Assembly (NCBI GenBank): GCA_963971405.1
Contig: OZ020485.1
Location: 4,278,001-4,342,000, forward strand
Direction of reading: 5' to 3'
Length of the DNA: 64,000 nucleotides
Source: Psococerastis gibbosa
Taxonomy: Eukaryota; Arthropoda; Insecta; Psocodea; Psocidae
A program made the position numbers and the translations under genes. Of the stretch, positions 1 through 11,658 are shown piece by piece (position 1 is the stretch's first letter; each line of letters starts with the position of its first letter). The notes under the pieces were generated by a model that saw only the letters and a list, made by a program, of their open reading frames with translations, made no database searches and was not told where the DNA came from.

Positions 1-703
1 AGAATAAATCTCAAGATAAGGCTAAATCCCGAAAATGTATATAAAAAGGGGAAACAGCTCTAAATAAAAACTGTCTTAAGAGTGTATATATACATCCGGC
101 ATAAAGAGTGGCCGCGTCGCTATGTCGCCATTTTGAACGCTCCACTGCTTCGGAAAGAGCTAACGGATTTTAATGGCGTTCCAAAAAAATTAACAACCCA
201 TGGCCGTGTTCAGGATTTTTGACAACAGGTTATGGACCGAGTTTGGAGCTGTGCCAAAAGCCACAGGTTTTTCGTTGTCGGCTACATGTTTTAGTGTCTG
301 ATGCGGAATAGCTTTCATTTCTTTAGTCCGTCATGTTATTTAATTTTACTATACTCTATGGCTGGCATTGCTCCATAGTCCATAATATCATCCCGTGGTT
401 CAATATGGCTGCTAGTGTAGCCTGCACAAGATAAGTACGCAATTTGGCGGGGAAACCAGTGATAAGTGTAGTCTGCACAAGCTAAGTACAGAGTTTTTGA
501 CCGGGTCCAGGTATCCGTTCTGCTATGCTGCAATGTGTAAGACTTCGATATTTTTTGCGTTGGTACTTATCTCTGATAGTTGGCTTATGGTTAACGGGTG
601 CCTCGTAAGGCATATTATGGCTCCCGCCGCTCCAGTTAATGTATCTTTATGCATAATATTCGGTGCAAGCTGTGCGATTCTCGATTTAATTCGGTACTAA
701 CAG
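1..703. other. Intergenic, no gene recognised
   Basis: No exon, RNA gene or clear repeat boundary was found. Short open frames here have no recognisable protein motif. The short direct repeat 'agtgtagcctgcacaag'/'agtgtagtctgcacaag' near 412 and 466 suggests a small local duplication. Confidence 0.4.
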
Positions 704-836
704 AGGATGTGCACGCCACCCGGGAATGGAAGCTAGCGGCGGAAGATCGTCCGAGATGGCGTAGTGTAGTGGCAGCGGTCAAAAGTCCCACCGGGCAGAA
801 CGCGCCTACCTAAGTCAAGTAAGTCACTAACAGGGA
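704..836 (+). mobile_element. RTE/CR1-like LINE 3' end, C-terminal reverse-transcriptase tail
   Basis: Frame +, from GAT at about 706 to TAA at about 820, reads like the extreme C-terminus of LINE polyproteins, with the pattern R-E-W-x-x-A-A-x-D-R-P-R-W-R-S-V-V-A-A. The stop is followed by a short AAGT-rich tail. A second copy of the same end lies on the minus strand at 39937-40030. Everything upstream of this end is missing, as in 5'-truncated insertions. The family assignment is inferred from this short motif only. Confidence 0.55.
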
Positions 837-1629
837 GCCTAGAAAGTAGAAAGTCTTACCTATAAGAACTACAATACTAGATAGATAAATTTTTCGTGTA
901 TTTTCACATCGTTTTGCAAGAGCATTATGTCAAAAACTATGCCGGAGCTTGTGGATGTGGCATATAACAAAATAACTTACAACTAATTGTGCTACCACTA
1001 TATTATAAAATAAATTCAATAAAATTAACACAAAGTCACAGTTTACATAGCCTACATTACGTTTACATTTTTAACATCGGTAATCTATAGTAAGAGGTAG
1101 CCTAGGTCAGTTTGGTAGCTGGTGCTACGGCTGCTAAATCTCATTAAGTACATGGTATATTGAATTTTTTTGTTAGACTTGTTAGACTCCCACTTGGGGG
1201 GGGGGGGGGGGGTCGTCAATGCTTCACTCACCGTTTTCGATTGTCAAATCTCCAAATCTAGTACTAGTACCAGTTGCGTATATAATATTCGGGGGGGGGG
1301 GGGGGGGTGGCAGACCAGATTGCCTGCCTCTATCTATCTTTCTATTAACACAATATGCTTAATTCTACGAACCAAACCTTTTACCTTTTACCGCTCACTG
1401 ATGACCCGAATATCTCGAAAATCTATTAGATATGGAAAATTATACATTACAACAACTCACATTAGGCAATGCCTTGTTACAACTATCCATTTCAGGGGGC
1501 GGGCACCCTGAACTCCCTTTATATACGCCAATGACTTGTACCGTACATCAATGAGCATGCTAGATTCAATCAATAAATTCATTTCATGTGTGGAAGTTAT
1601 CGAGTGTGCGAACGTGTCTTAAGTGAACT
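837..1629. other. Intergenic, two long G runs
   Basis: No gene was seen. Two runs of 17 consecutive G (1196-1212 and 1291-1307) lie about 80 bp apart. The sequence is otherwise AT-rich. The open frame that crosses both runs encodes poly-glycine and is not credible. Confidence 0.4.
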
Positions 1630-2255
1630 CAGGTCAGGGCATGTAGAGTAGTGGTAAGGCGCCCATTCCACCGACCGGCTAGGGCTATTTACAAAAACGG
1701 TGACGTGGTAGCAAACATTCAAGACTTAGGTGGCGTTTCCACCGACCTCGCATTGCTGAATGCAAATGACATTGACGGAAATTAGAATTTTTCTTTTTAT
1801 AGAAATCTATTAAAATGTTTGTACTTAACATATCCCATGGCGCCATTTTTTAATTTTAGTTTGTTGGTTTGTGATTTTACTGAATGATCATTGATCAATT
1901 TCAACTATGGCATAGAGGAAAATAAACATTTCCGTCAATTCTGCAATGCGAGGTCGGTGGAAACGCCATCTAAGTCTTGAATGTCTGCTACTACGTCACT
2001 GTTTTTGTAAATAGCCCTAGCCGGTCGGTGGAATGGGCGTCTATGGACTTTCACCCGAGAGGTTGTTGGTTTGAGTTCTACACTTCCTACATTTTCTGGC
2101 CATGCTTTGGAGGGCATGTAAGGGCATGTAAAGCAGGCGGTCTCGGGGCCTCCTGGCTGAGTGTAAGACAGGGCTTCATATAGCCCCAACTCCTCTAGTT
2201 TGGCTTTGCATTAGATCAAAAAGTCCTTATTTATTTATTTATTTTATTAACTGGA
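1630..2255 (+). mobile_element. tRNA-Glu-derived SINE (family B), split by a MITE
   Basis: The head (1630-1654) and body (2045-2255) together match the uninterrupted copy at 36876-37100. The body has the tRNA-Glu-like 'ctttcaccc' anticodon-loop region, a B-box-like 'ggttggtttgagtt', a shared central part and a 3' tail of repeated 'attt'. The MITE at 1658-2041 sits inside the A-box region, so this copy would have lost its internal promoter after the MITE arrived. Other copies are at 8417-8648, 36876-37100, 47322-47432 and 60787-60917, with a diverged one near 19920. Confidence 0.75.
1658..2041. mobile_element. Palindromic MITE, GGCGCCC-ATTCCACC family, copy 1
   Basis: This is an imperfect inverted repeat of 384 bp. 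Both ends read GGCG(C/T)CC-ATTCCACCGACCGG inward, followed by 'gctagggctattta', 'gtgacgtggtagca' and then a second, inner terminal-like block (cgtttccaccgacctcgc). Flanks are TAA and TAT, compatible with a degraded 3-bp target duplication. It has no coding capacity. The ends and 3-bp duplication suggest a PIF/Harbinger-like origin, which is inferred. Confidence 0.8.
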
Positions 2256-3477
2256 TAGAGATTGTATGACATCCCAATTAATTAAAAATAAGAAGAACCC
2301 ATTGCACCGTTAATATTCCAAAGCATGTAAACCTATGTCGTGCTGACAATAATTGTCCTAAATGACACAGTAATGATTCACTCTGGGCAGCTAGGTCTGG
2401 AGGCAATACATGTGCGTATCAGTGTACCTATCGTCTACTGTCATCAATTGTGCGTCATTATTGGCCAATCAGAGCTCTAGTTACATGTCTTTTAGACTAC
2501 TGACGGGTAGGCTCCCTGAAGTGATAAAAGACTTGTAATACCACATTTACTATTGACTATTGACTTATGTGGAATATGTGCCAAAGAGAAGACAGGAAGA
2601 GAGAGTGCGGCTTCAACATGAGATTAGGGTAAGTGTTAATATTACATTTATGTATATTAACTAATCATTCAGTTCATTTAATGTTTACAGCCTCCTATAT
2701 GGTAAAATAAAGCCATAACACCTGTACCCTGTACCAAGAATACCTAGATACGGTATAGTTGAAAATAAAGTTGCAATTTCCCCCTTCCCCCCTCTCCCGA
2801 TAAATACTTCAAAGTTAAATACTTGAAAAAGTCATACTGATCCAGATAAGGGAGAGAATATTCTTGTGACGCTTTATAAAAGAATGAAGAGAAAATCCAA
2901 TCATTTAGTTGATAAAAAATTCGTTTAAAATGAAAGAGGATTTACGAAGAAAAGGGAGAATTAGTCGAAAACTCTTTGCAAAAAATGGGGAAAAAGTTTT
3001 TCGGGGGTAAGAAGTCACCTCAAAGTCAAAAAAAAATCTGCAAAAGAAGAAGTTGGCTTGGCCAGGGCAAGGAGTGTCTAATCCAGGCGATTCTACCTCA
3101 TTATGAAAAAAAAACTCTGGGATTGACTCAGTAGAAGGAAAATATTTTTGAGAATTATATTATTATCAGAAACAAAAAAGAAAGTTTGAAGTTATCAAGT
3201 CACTCTGTATAATGCAGGCTGAGTATTTTCCCACGCCCTCCTCTCTTGGGGAGGGGGGGGGGGCAGTTTTACTCCTAACCACCCGTTTTGCTCGCCTAGG
3301 AAAAATATTTGTCCCCGGCTTGTTGGGGATGGTATAACTACCAATAACGCTATTTTTAATGGATGGGGAAAAATAAAGTAATATACAGTACTTAAAGTAC
3401 ATGAAATAAATGAAAATGTATACAAATTTAGTATTTAGTGATTATTAGACATTAGCCCGATCATGGCGATTCAGGAT
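2256..3477. other. Intergenic, no gene recognised
   Basis: AT-rich sequence with an 11-G run at 3253-3263. No exon with P450, transporter or RT motifs was found on either strand. Confidence 0.4.
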
Positions 3478-4422
3478 TATTATAATACCGGGGTTTATTC
3501 AATTGTTTTAAACAAGTGAGCGCAAAATGAGCGGGAAATCCTAATCATTGATAAATTAATATTTTTTGTTGAGTTTTCATTTTTTTTACCCTTAGATGTA
3601 GACACATTATTATTATTTATTATTTAGTGGGTTGAGCTGACATAGGTCTGGGGACCCTTTGAACAGCATAATTATTGGAATCACATCCTAATCATTCAAA
3701 CTATGCCCTTAGCCAATTAATTAACTGTTGAAAAACAGCAGCTTAACCTTGTTAGCGAAGACAACCATGTCCTTCAATGGCAAGTCAATCAGGTCGACTT
3801 GGTCGATGTAGGCAGCCCCAAAAAAATTCAATTGTTTTAAACAAGTGAGTGCAAAATGAGCGGGAAATCCTAATCATTACTTACTTTACTTACTTTTTCA
3901 GCGCCATTTCCCTTCACGGGGGGTCGGCGGCACGACAGCAACGCTTCCAGGTCACCCGGTCTTGGGCCTGTTCCTTCGAGAGATTGGCAATTAGTAGGTC
4001 CTTCCGTGTTTTACTCGCCAGTGAGATTTTTGGTCGTCCACGTGCTCTGGTTCCTGGTACGGGTGTTGATCGCACTCTTTTTATCAACTCGTTGTCCCCC
4101 CTCCTCTCGACGTGCCCCCACCAGCTTAGTCGTCTTTCTCGCAGCTTTTCGTGGATGTCTCTTGTTCTCATTTGGCATCTTAATCATTGATAAATTAATA
4201 TTTTTTGTTGAGTTTTCATTTTTTTCACCCTTAGATGTAGACACATTAACTAAAGTTGTTATTATAATTCAAAATTCTACCTGTACGTTTTAATGTTTAT
4301 TAGTATTTCCTTCAGATATTAAACAATGCAACCATTCTCTTGTATTCTAATAATTTATTAATTTGAATTTGCCACGCATATTAATTGAACGTGGCATTAA
4401 AAGGTAAACCCCGGTATTATAT
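3478..4422. repeat. Composite repeat with inverted ends and internal direct duplication
   Basis: The ends carry the inverted sequence 'ataataccggggttt' (about 3481-3496) and 'aaaccccggtattat' (about 4406-4420). Inside, a segment of about 110 bp starting 'caattgttttaaacaagtga' at 3500-3610 recurs at 3828-3877 plus 4181-4250, where it is split by a LINE fragment. The same 'gcgattat.ataccgg' end motif occurs in the MITE at 51373-51549. This looks like an old non-autonomous DNA element that was duplicated and then invaded. Confidence 0.5.
3878..4180 (-). mobile_element. RTE-like LINE 3' fragment with 7-bp target duplication
   Basis: The minus-strand frame (about 4171-3914) resembles the C-terminus of RTE-like reverse transcriptases: L-x-W-W-G-H-V-E-R-R, then P-G-T-R-A-R-G-R-P-K, then a final R-V-T-W-K-R. 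Its 3' side ends in an AAGT-type microsatellite tail, read as 'tacttactttacttact' on the plus strand. The flanks are identical 'taatcat' at 3871-3877 and 4181-4187, a target-site duplication. The insertion is strongly 5'-truncated. Confidence 0.75.
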
Positions 4423-5543
4423 AAACTCGGTTTACACGCCATGCGATTAGAGACGTGTCGTAACTCAACACTGTCACTAGCCTACAGAGGCGACTGAAGA
4501 GGGTAATGAGATACATTTATTAAATTGTTTGTATCAGATGTTTTTTATAATATCCAGTTTATATAGTTTTATATATACAGTTTCACATCTTCACATCTAA
4601 TCTGTGCACTGACGCACTTTTTCTCGCAGGGCCAAACGAATAGCTACTGTCGAATCCAATTTCTTAATAGCTCCATCTAGTCTGTTATAATTCAGAAGCC
4701 CTCTTTAAAGTAACGAATTTCAGAGTTTCAGAGCTTCATGGTGAAAAACATGGAGAAATGAAAATGACTTAGGAATGGAAAAAAAGATGTCACTGCAAGT
4801 TTGTGCGAGTTTGCCGAGTTATCTGTTAAACAATTCAAATTAAAACGAGTCTCCGAGTTAGCGAGACAAAAGGGGAAATGGCGCCCCTTTTCATTCAAAC
4901 AAGTCAGCGCCGAATCCATCCTGTTTATTACACCCAATGAACAAAATCAACATGATTAAGTGCATGGTATATAAGGTGCTGTTTGAGATGTTCAAGAATA
5001 GTGTAGCTGGTAATGAACTGACCTTGACGGGCTGTTCAAATATTACGTAAGTACTCAAAGGGGGAGGGGGGTTTGTCTGTTATTGATGACAAGGTAGGAG
5101 GGGGTTTCTAATGCTAGGTCGGTACTTACGTAAGCAAAATACACAAAATATATTGGATTATGCCAATATTTTATCAATATTATTGCTGATTTATTGAGAA
5201 AATATCAATTTTCTTTATAGCATAAATAATGACTTATTTTCACTACTTCAGTTATTTACACTAACTAGTGTGGGTTTAAAAAAACGTTGGAGCTTTCCTC
5301 AAATAATAATAGTGGTAAATCTATACGTAGACTATTTTAGGGAAAAAATTTATCGTTCACCCCTTTTTTCCAAAAAGTTGATCTTGGAGGGATTTTAGAT
5401 AAAGGCTTGTGAACACAATCTGTTCAAACCATAGACCTGCCATATACCGTAGTTAAAGGCTATAGGCCTATGACACAAAATGATGACACAAATATCTTGG
5501 ATTATGTCGATGATTTATCAAAATTACAATCTAAAACCTAAAA
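4423..5543. other. Intergenic; one member of a dispersed repeat
   Basis: The segment 4430-4540 (ending 'tttattaaattgtttgtatc') resembles 11097-11215 and, inverted, 16447-16545, so it is a dispersed repeat of unknown class. The remainder is AT-rich with no recognisable exon. Confidence 0.4.
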
Positions 5544-5776
5544 TTACTGTCGGAGTTGGAACGTCATTTTGATGGAGTCTTTAGGGACGTAAAACTAGTT
5601 CGGACATGAACCACACTTCATGCCTCTTAGTTATTGAAGTCACCGCCAGATGTCGTAGAACTTCCGATAGAACTACTTTTTCCTCTATCATGGCGAATTT
5701 TTGCCCTATAACACAAATTAATACACCATTAAACATCCTAACTGCAGTAAGTAACAGAACGGTTCTTGAGTCTTAA

Positions 5777-5918
5777 GGCGGGGTTTCCACATACGCCAAT
5801 GGTCAATGAGAAATAAGGTTTTGACGTCGTAGCAGACATTTTTAGTACGTCTTTAATGTCTGCTAAAACGTCAATTTCATATTTCTCATTGACCATTGAC
5901 GTATGTGGAAACCCCGCC
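5777..5918. mobile_element. Short palindromic MITE, GGCGGGG-TTTCCACATA family
   Basis: A 142-bp inverted repeat with ends GGCGGGGTTTCCACATACG. It has a perfect TAA duplication on both sides (5774-5776, 5919-5921). The inner block 'gacgtcgtagcagacat' is shared with the larger GGCGCCC MITEs, so the families are related. It lies in intron 9 of pseudogene A, close to exon 10. Confidence 0.85.
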
Positions 5919-7560
5919 TAACCTCGACAGCAATCTTTACATAGGCCTATACATAGGTCCGTTAATTTATACGTTAACCATTTTGCCCACATTAAACGGA
6001 AGAAAATATAGAAATCTGATTGCATATACAACATATACTTTTGTACCTTTACAAATATCAACTGCTGATTAATTGAGAAAAAAATATCCCTTTCGGCTAT
6101 GGCTGATCAGGTGTAGGGAGATTCCGCAGACCCTGCTTTTCCTCTACGCTACCCAGAGGCGTAAAGTTCTAGAATGATGGCGGGGGCAAAACTAAGTAGA
6201 CCTTATGACGTCATCAGGCATGATTGAAGAAAAAATTGATAATATTATAGAAAAATTGTACAGTTTTACGCATTTTTTAATAGTTGTAAAGTATAGCTGT
6301 AGATTTTACAAAGCTAAAAAAAGAATACTTATAATCATATTGCTGCAAAGGGGACTATGAAGTAAGAACCACGTCTTACAATGCTCGAAGCTGGGGGGGG
6401 GGGGTAAAGCCAAAAGGAGCTGGGGGGGGGCAAGTTGGACCGTGCCCCCCCCCCCCTGCCCAACCTTACGCCCCCTGACATTATTTTCCCGATCACAACA
6501 TCAACACACAAAACACTCTTGTGTTCCAAACTATGACGACTATAAACTTTTACTTATTAAATTATTTTTACTTTGACTGGACGTGATCTAGAAATCGTTA
6601 ATTTGTCGTAAAAAGTGTAGTTTACCATTATCGTAGATAATAATACGATCTTTCAGTCAGATTTTAATTCATTCCTCTGCGACCAATATTAACTGAGATA
6701 TGAATTATAAAAGTTTTCAATCGGCCGCCATCTTATAACTAAATAGCGGATCTATCTGGTTAACGAACTCAATCAAGGCATTTGTATGATCAATTTTTGT
6801 TTCATCCAAATCGGATAATATTTACGGAAGTTAGAGTGTTTCCTAAAATCGATATACATATATATATATATATATATAACATTTTGAACGGAGGGTGGTT
6901 TTAGGCTCAGGGGGTCATGAAATGAAAAGTTGTGAAGAAATTTTCCGAAAGTCGAACATTGGTCGCCATCTCAATAGGTAGATGAATCTCCCTAAAACTC
7001 AATGTGAATAAAAATAACTTACTAAAGTTTTACATCATGTACAATATCATAACAACGCAACCATTTTCGGCTCATGCCATCGTCAAGTAAGAAAAGAGCC
7101 AAAACAAAAATATATGCAAAATATGTCAAGTTATGTATGTACAGTATATAGCGTACATGGTAAACGATAATTATACATTTAAAATTGTATTGTAGCTCCA
7201 ACAAGGGTGAACTACCGTACTTAAAAAGGTTATGTCATTATGTATAGTTTTGTTTTCAGCAATAGCTTCACTGATCTCAATTATAGTTTCAAAATTATCT
7301 AGCAGTTTTCCATAGCTCATCTTCTTCTTAAGGTTACAATCTTAGCGATTGGTTGGCAGCTCATAGCTGGCTAAAATCTTAAAATTATTGAAGTCACAGG
7401 AGTAGTTGTGGGCGTTTATATGTTGGTCCAAGGAAAAGCCAAGAAAGGACACTTTCATTTATAGACCAATATTAATTTGTAGCTTATTTTGTCAACAACA
7501 CAAGTGCACAGACTCCCACCGACTGCCCAGGCCTGCTGCTGCAACAATACATTAGGTATA

Positions 7561-7797
7561 GTCCACGCAAAATGAGAAAAGTATGTAAAGTAAAGTAAAG
7601 TGAGTAAAGTAAAAATGTATTCCTCCAAAACATTACAGAATATTTTAAAAAATATTTAAAAAATATTCTTTGCGCCAATTTGTGTTACCATGTTGCATTG
7701 GATGCAAGGCATAACCAAAATTGTGCAAAGAATATTTTTACAGTGTTGCACAGGATCAAAACATTCCATGTCCATACTTTTCTCATTTTGCGTGGAC
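7561..7797. mobile_element. TA-flanked MITE in intron 9 of pseudogene A
   Basis: A 237-bp element whose ends are an inverted repeat 'gtccacgcaaaatgagaaaa', flanked by TA on both sides. The TA duplication suggests a Tc1/mariner-type mobiliser (inferred). No coding capacity. Confidence 0.8.
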
Positions 7798-8416
7798 TAT
7801 ACCAACGCGGTATTACAATGCAATACAAGCCTGCTGTCCAATGTTACCTATGCAATTTCTTGGTCCCGCACTGAACAGTATGTAAGAATACGGATGACGA
7901 TTGGCAATTCTATCCGGCAAGAAGCGGTCCGGGTTGAATTCTTCTGGATTTGGGTACAGCTTTGGGTCCCTGTGAAGAGTGAAGATGGGTATAGCTGCAC
8001 TTACACCACTGGGTACCTCATATCCGCCTTAAAACAGCCAAATCATCCATCAGAAGCTGTTATAGGTCATGTCTCAGTTGATGGCCTGTTTATAAAACAA
8101 ACATGTCAAATTCTGGGGCAAGGGGGCTCAACCCCAGAGACCTCAGTAGTACGTAGTAAGTTTCTGGGAGTAGGAGGTATTACGAGTAAGTCGCGAATTG
8201 AAGAGGAGTTGTGGCACCCATCCAAAAAATAAGGTAAGCCTATGATTTTCTGTGTCATTTAAATATCAATATAATTTTAATTTCGTTTTCCTAACTTTGT
8301 ATATTAATGATAAGCATAAACGTACCATCCTGGCAATATCAAATAAATATATTGAATTATAATTAAGGAAGAGTCAACGGGCTTTACCACATCTAAAAAT
8401 TCCTTCCTGTGTGACA

Positions 8417-8648
8417 TATAAATAAATAAGTAAATAAGGACTTTTTGTTGTTTCTATTACCAAGCCAATCTAGTGGAGTTAGGGCTATACGATAAAGCCA
8501 GCTCTCTTACACTCAACTAGGAAGGCCCGGGACCGCCTGCTTTACATGCTCTCCGAAGCATGCCCAGAAAATGCAGCTAGTGTGAGACTCGAACCAACAA
8601 CCTTTCGGGTGAAAGTCAGAGTCCGTACCACTACGCGACATATGACGC
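8417..8648 (-). mobile_element. SINE family B copy, nearly full length
   Basis: This is the reverse orientation of the SINE seen at 36876-37100. A tRNA-Glu-like head ('gggtgaaagtcagagtccgt' on the plus strand) lies at 8600-8635, and the tail of repeated 'aaat' at 8417-8437. It lies in intron 8 of pseudogene A, with its head 27 bp from the exon 8 donor. Confidence 0.8.
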
Positions 8649-10150
8649 CTAATTCTGTATAATCCATTGACTTACTAAGAACAACCGATTTCTCAAGTTT
8701 TCGAGCCAAAAAGGGTACACTAGGGTAAAGGCGTAATGTTTCTTTGATGACCCTCTCCAGGTACTTCATTTCAGCGATGTCAGCCGAAGTGACGTCCCTG
8801 TCTGACCCTCCGTAGACGTTGTCCAGCTCTTCGTGAATTTTACTCTGAACTTCGGGATTTAGACCGATCTCAAAAAGGGCCCAGCTAATGGCTGCTGAAG
8901 TTGTATCGTGGCCCTGGAAATTATTCCATTTAATTTTCTGCCGTAACAATATTCTCCTCTAAACATTGCAATCGTATCAATCAAATTTACCCTTGATGCG
9001 CATTGTGAAACATATTAGATCTGATTATGTTTGTCAATTGTATAACACAAGGAATATTTATATTATATTACATGTATAGTATTATAGAGCTATTATACAA
9101 TACTTCACTAGTCTTACTGGTATTTCATTTTAGGCTATATCATATCGTTACTGTAATAGGCTTTATTTGTAAATCATTTTCATGTGACTTAGGGATCAAT
9201 AAGCTATTAGGTATAACTGACGATTTTCAGGTTCAGACGATTTCAATAGAATAGGTATCTTCCACTCCAAATATTTTGTTATATTTACAAAAGCCTACCT
9301 CAAACATAAAAGTGTCTACTTCTTCTCTTATCTCCTCTTCTGTTAGCGTTCCATCAGTTTCTGATACTTCCACGAGAAGATCTAGGAATGATTTCCTCAC
9401 CTTTGCCCCTAGAATCAAGAAATTTGCTATGTAAATATGAATGACTAACTCAATTGATGCATTAGATCTGTGGAATTTGTTAACAACTTGAACATTCCAT
9501 AATGTAATAACGTGTGTTATCATTATAACAGTGTTTAAGTATTTAAGTACCAATATCGCTTTCAACTCCCGTCATTGTTTTCTTAGACTTTCTGAACGTA
9601 TCCCTTCTCTCTTTGATAACCTAAAACAATAAAAAAAATTGATGCTACCTATAATTCAATTTGGTTTCACTTTCAAATCTAGATAATAGAAACTGCAGTT
9701 AGGGTTAAGGGGGCCCAACGCGGGAAATCCTTGGGTCTCTGCAGGCATTTGTTAGCTCTAATATATGCTTTTCTATAAGTTTTAACTAAGAAAGCTGTAA
9801 AAAATTGTAATTTGAAATGTGTTTTGTTATATGATATTGTAGGCTACATTTTACATAAATCTCCTGATTACCTACACACTCTAATGTTGGAACGGGTAAT
9901 GTATTAATTTAAAGAAATCGGATTCAAATCGTAGATAAGAAATAAACAACCCAAATACCGGTATATCTTCGATCAAATAAATATTAGAGCGTATAATCAG
10001 GGTCGTTAGATTACATTAGCATTGCAATATAGCAGAACATAGTGCATGCCTACATATAATTTAGATAGATAGACAATCACACTTTCCAGTTTCTTCATGG
10101 TGATTGCTGAAAGACTGCGGCTTCTTCAATAGCATTCTTTTGCCTCATTA

Positions 10151-10545
10151 GGCACCGATTCCACCGACCGGCTAGGGCTAAATACAAAAACTGTGACGTG
10201 GTAGCAGAAATTCAAGACTTAGGCGGGGTTTCCACCGACCTCGCATTGCAGAATGCAAATGACATTGACGGAAATTTGAATTGTTCTTTTTATAGAAATC
10301 TATTAAAAAGTTTGTCCTTAACATATCCCATGACGCCATTTTTTAATTTTAGTTTGTTTGTTTGTGATTTTACTGTATGATCATTGATCAATTTTAACTA
10401 TGACATAGAGTAAAACAAACATTTCCGTCAATGTCATTTGCATTCTGCAATGCGAGGTCGGTGGAAACCCCGCCTAAGTCTTGAATGTCTGCTACCACGT
10501 CACCGTTTTTTTATTTAGCCCTAGCCGGTCGGTGAAATCCCCGCC
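10151..10545. mobile_element. Palindromic MITE, GGCGCCC family, copy 2
   Basis: A 395-bp inverted-repeat element with nested inner ends (gcggggtttccaccgacctc). Left flank TTA, right flank TCA, compatible with a decayed 3-bp duplication. It lies in intron 5 of pseudogene A and stops about 22 bp from the exon 5 splice donor. Confidence 0.8.
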
Positions 10546-11096
10546 TCACAGAGGCATTTAGGCTTACCTTGAGACTGAATCCGTGAATAACACTAAGGAC
10601 TTTCTTCTGCCTTCTGCCAGTCGAGGAAAGGTACAACATAAATGACCGATACAACCAGGGAGCCAGCTGACGAATTTGGAACAACCGACTAATTTCCAAC
10701 ACTGACTGTACATAGTCCTTTTCTCCACCCAGCTGTGCGTTTACCACTGTTCCCATAACAGTTTCTATAACAGGTTAATGCATTTATAGCTTATTGCCCA
10801 AAATCTAAATCTTCAAAGTCTTCTAAATTATCGCTGTTGAACTGCCATTTTATTATCAATTAAGAATTGGCTATCAAAGCAGCTAGAGGTCATTGCTATT
10901 GGTAGGGTCACAAGACTTTTCCGATCTACTATATAGGGTACAAAGCATAAGTCTTATAATTTCAGCACTTGCGGTTCCAGTACCATAACATACTAAATTT
11001 TTATTATACAGATAAATTTTTATCACTCGTGGTTCAGAGGGGCACTTTTAGGATATTCCCGTGACGGGCATCTCAAACTATGTTTAATTACCAATT

Positions 11097-11215
11097 ACTA
11101 ATGATTTACATTACGGTCGGAGACGCTTCGCAACTCGACACAAGTAACTATTAGGTTAATTAGTGGGGCGATTGAAGAGGTTAATCAGATACATTCATTA
11201 AATTGTTTCTATGCG
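11097..11215. repeat. Dispersed repeat, copy 2
   Basis: Resembles 4430-4540 in direct orientation and 16447-16545 in inverted orientation. The shared core is 'gagatacatttattaaattg' (or with small changes), preceded by 'agaggcgactgaagaggg'. Class unknown, no coding capacity. Confidence 0.45.
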
Positions 11216-11658
11216 ATTTAACCTTTTTAACAACAAAAATTAAGGTGATGCTTTTCGTTCCACACCACTTGTCCAAAGTAAGTTTTTTTTTTCGTTTCTT
11301 AACCGTGAGCTTCTGTATCCGTTCGCCTCAGGACCTCAGCGTTATGAACACGATCTTTCCAGGCTATGCGCAGCATTCGTCTGTATATAGACTACCCACA
11401 TTTCAAATGCAATGATTCAGATTATCTAATTTGGGCGAACTCATTTTTGGGAGGTTTAACCAAAAAATACTAAAAAAGGCAATTTTTTTTTTTTAAATTA
11501 ATGCTATTATTTAATATTTTTCTTAATTCAGATGCAGCATATTTCTTTTTGGTTCAGGTTTTTTCAGTTTTTTTCGGTTCTTTTATTTCATAACTATTGA
11601 AAATGGCGTTGACTGAGAAGAAGATAATTATTGAAAATACCCAAAACGCACAAACAAT

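Larger units (their letters stand above)
5544..10764 (-). pseudogene. CYP4 pseudogene A: exons 5-10 only, late frameshift
   Basis: Minus-strand exons: 5 (10568-10764), 6 (9551-9620), 7 (9299-9408), 8 (8676-8913), 9 (7848-8027), 10 (5544-5705). All introns keep GT-AG and phases match the intact paralogues. The CYP4 signature ([13 protein letters not shown] across exons 7/8), ExxR (ETLR), PDRF and the heme loop [10 protein letters not shown] are present. An extra C in exon 10 turns R-P-K into R-P-stop (TAA at 5581-5583), removing about 12 C-terminal residues. Exons 1-4 (membrane anchor through helix-C region) are absent between 10764 and the next gene's last exon at 11819. It is therefore probably dead, unless it is spliced to exons 1-4 of the gene upstream on the minus strand, which would be phase-compatible. 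Confidence 0.85.

Noticed and set aside
1170-1511. Open frame with poly-glycine stretches
   Set aside because: Created by two 17-G runs; no homologous features.
7690-8232. 180-codon open frame on the plus strand
   Set aside because: It lies antisense to exon 9 of CYP4 copy A and across a MITE end; no motif of its own.
10765-11658. Possible hidden exons 1-4 for CYP4 copy A
   Set aside because: Read on both strands; none of the conserved exon 1-4 patterns (IPGP, helix-C WF.HR, SMCTLDI) occurs here.
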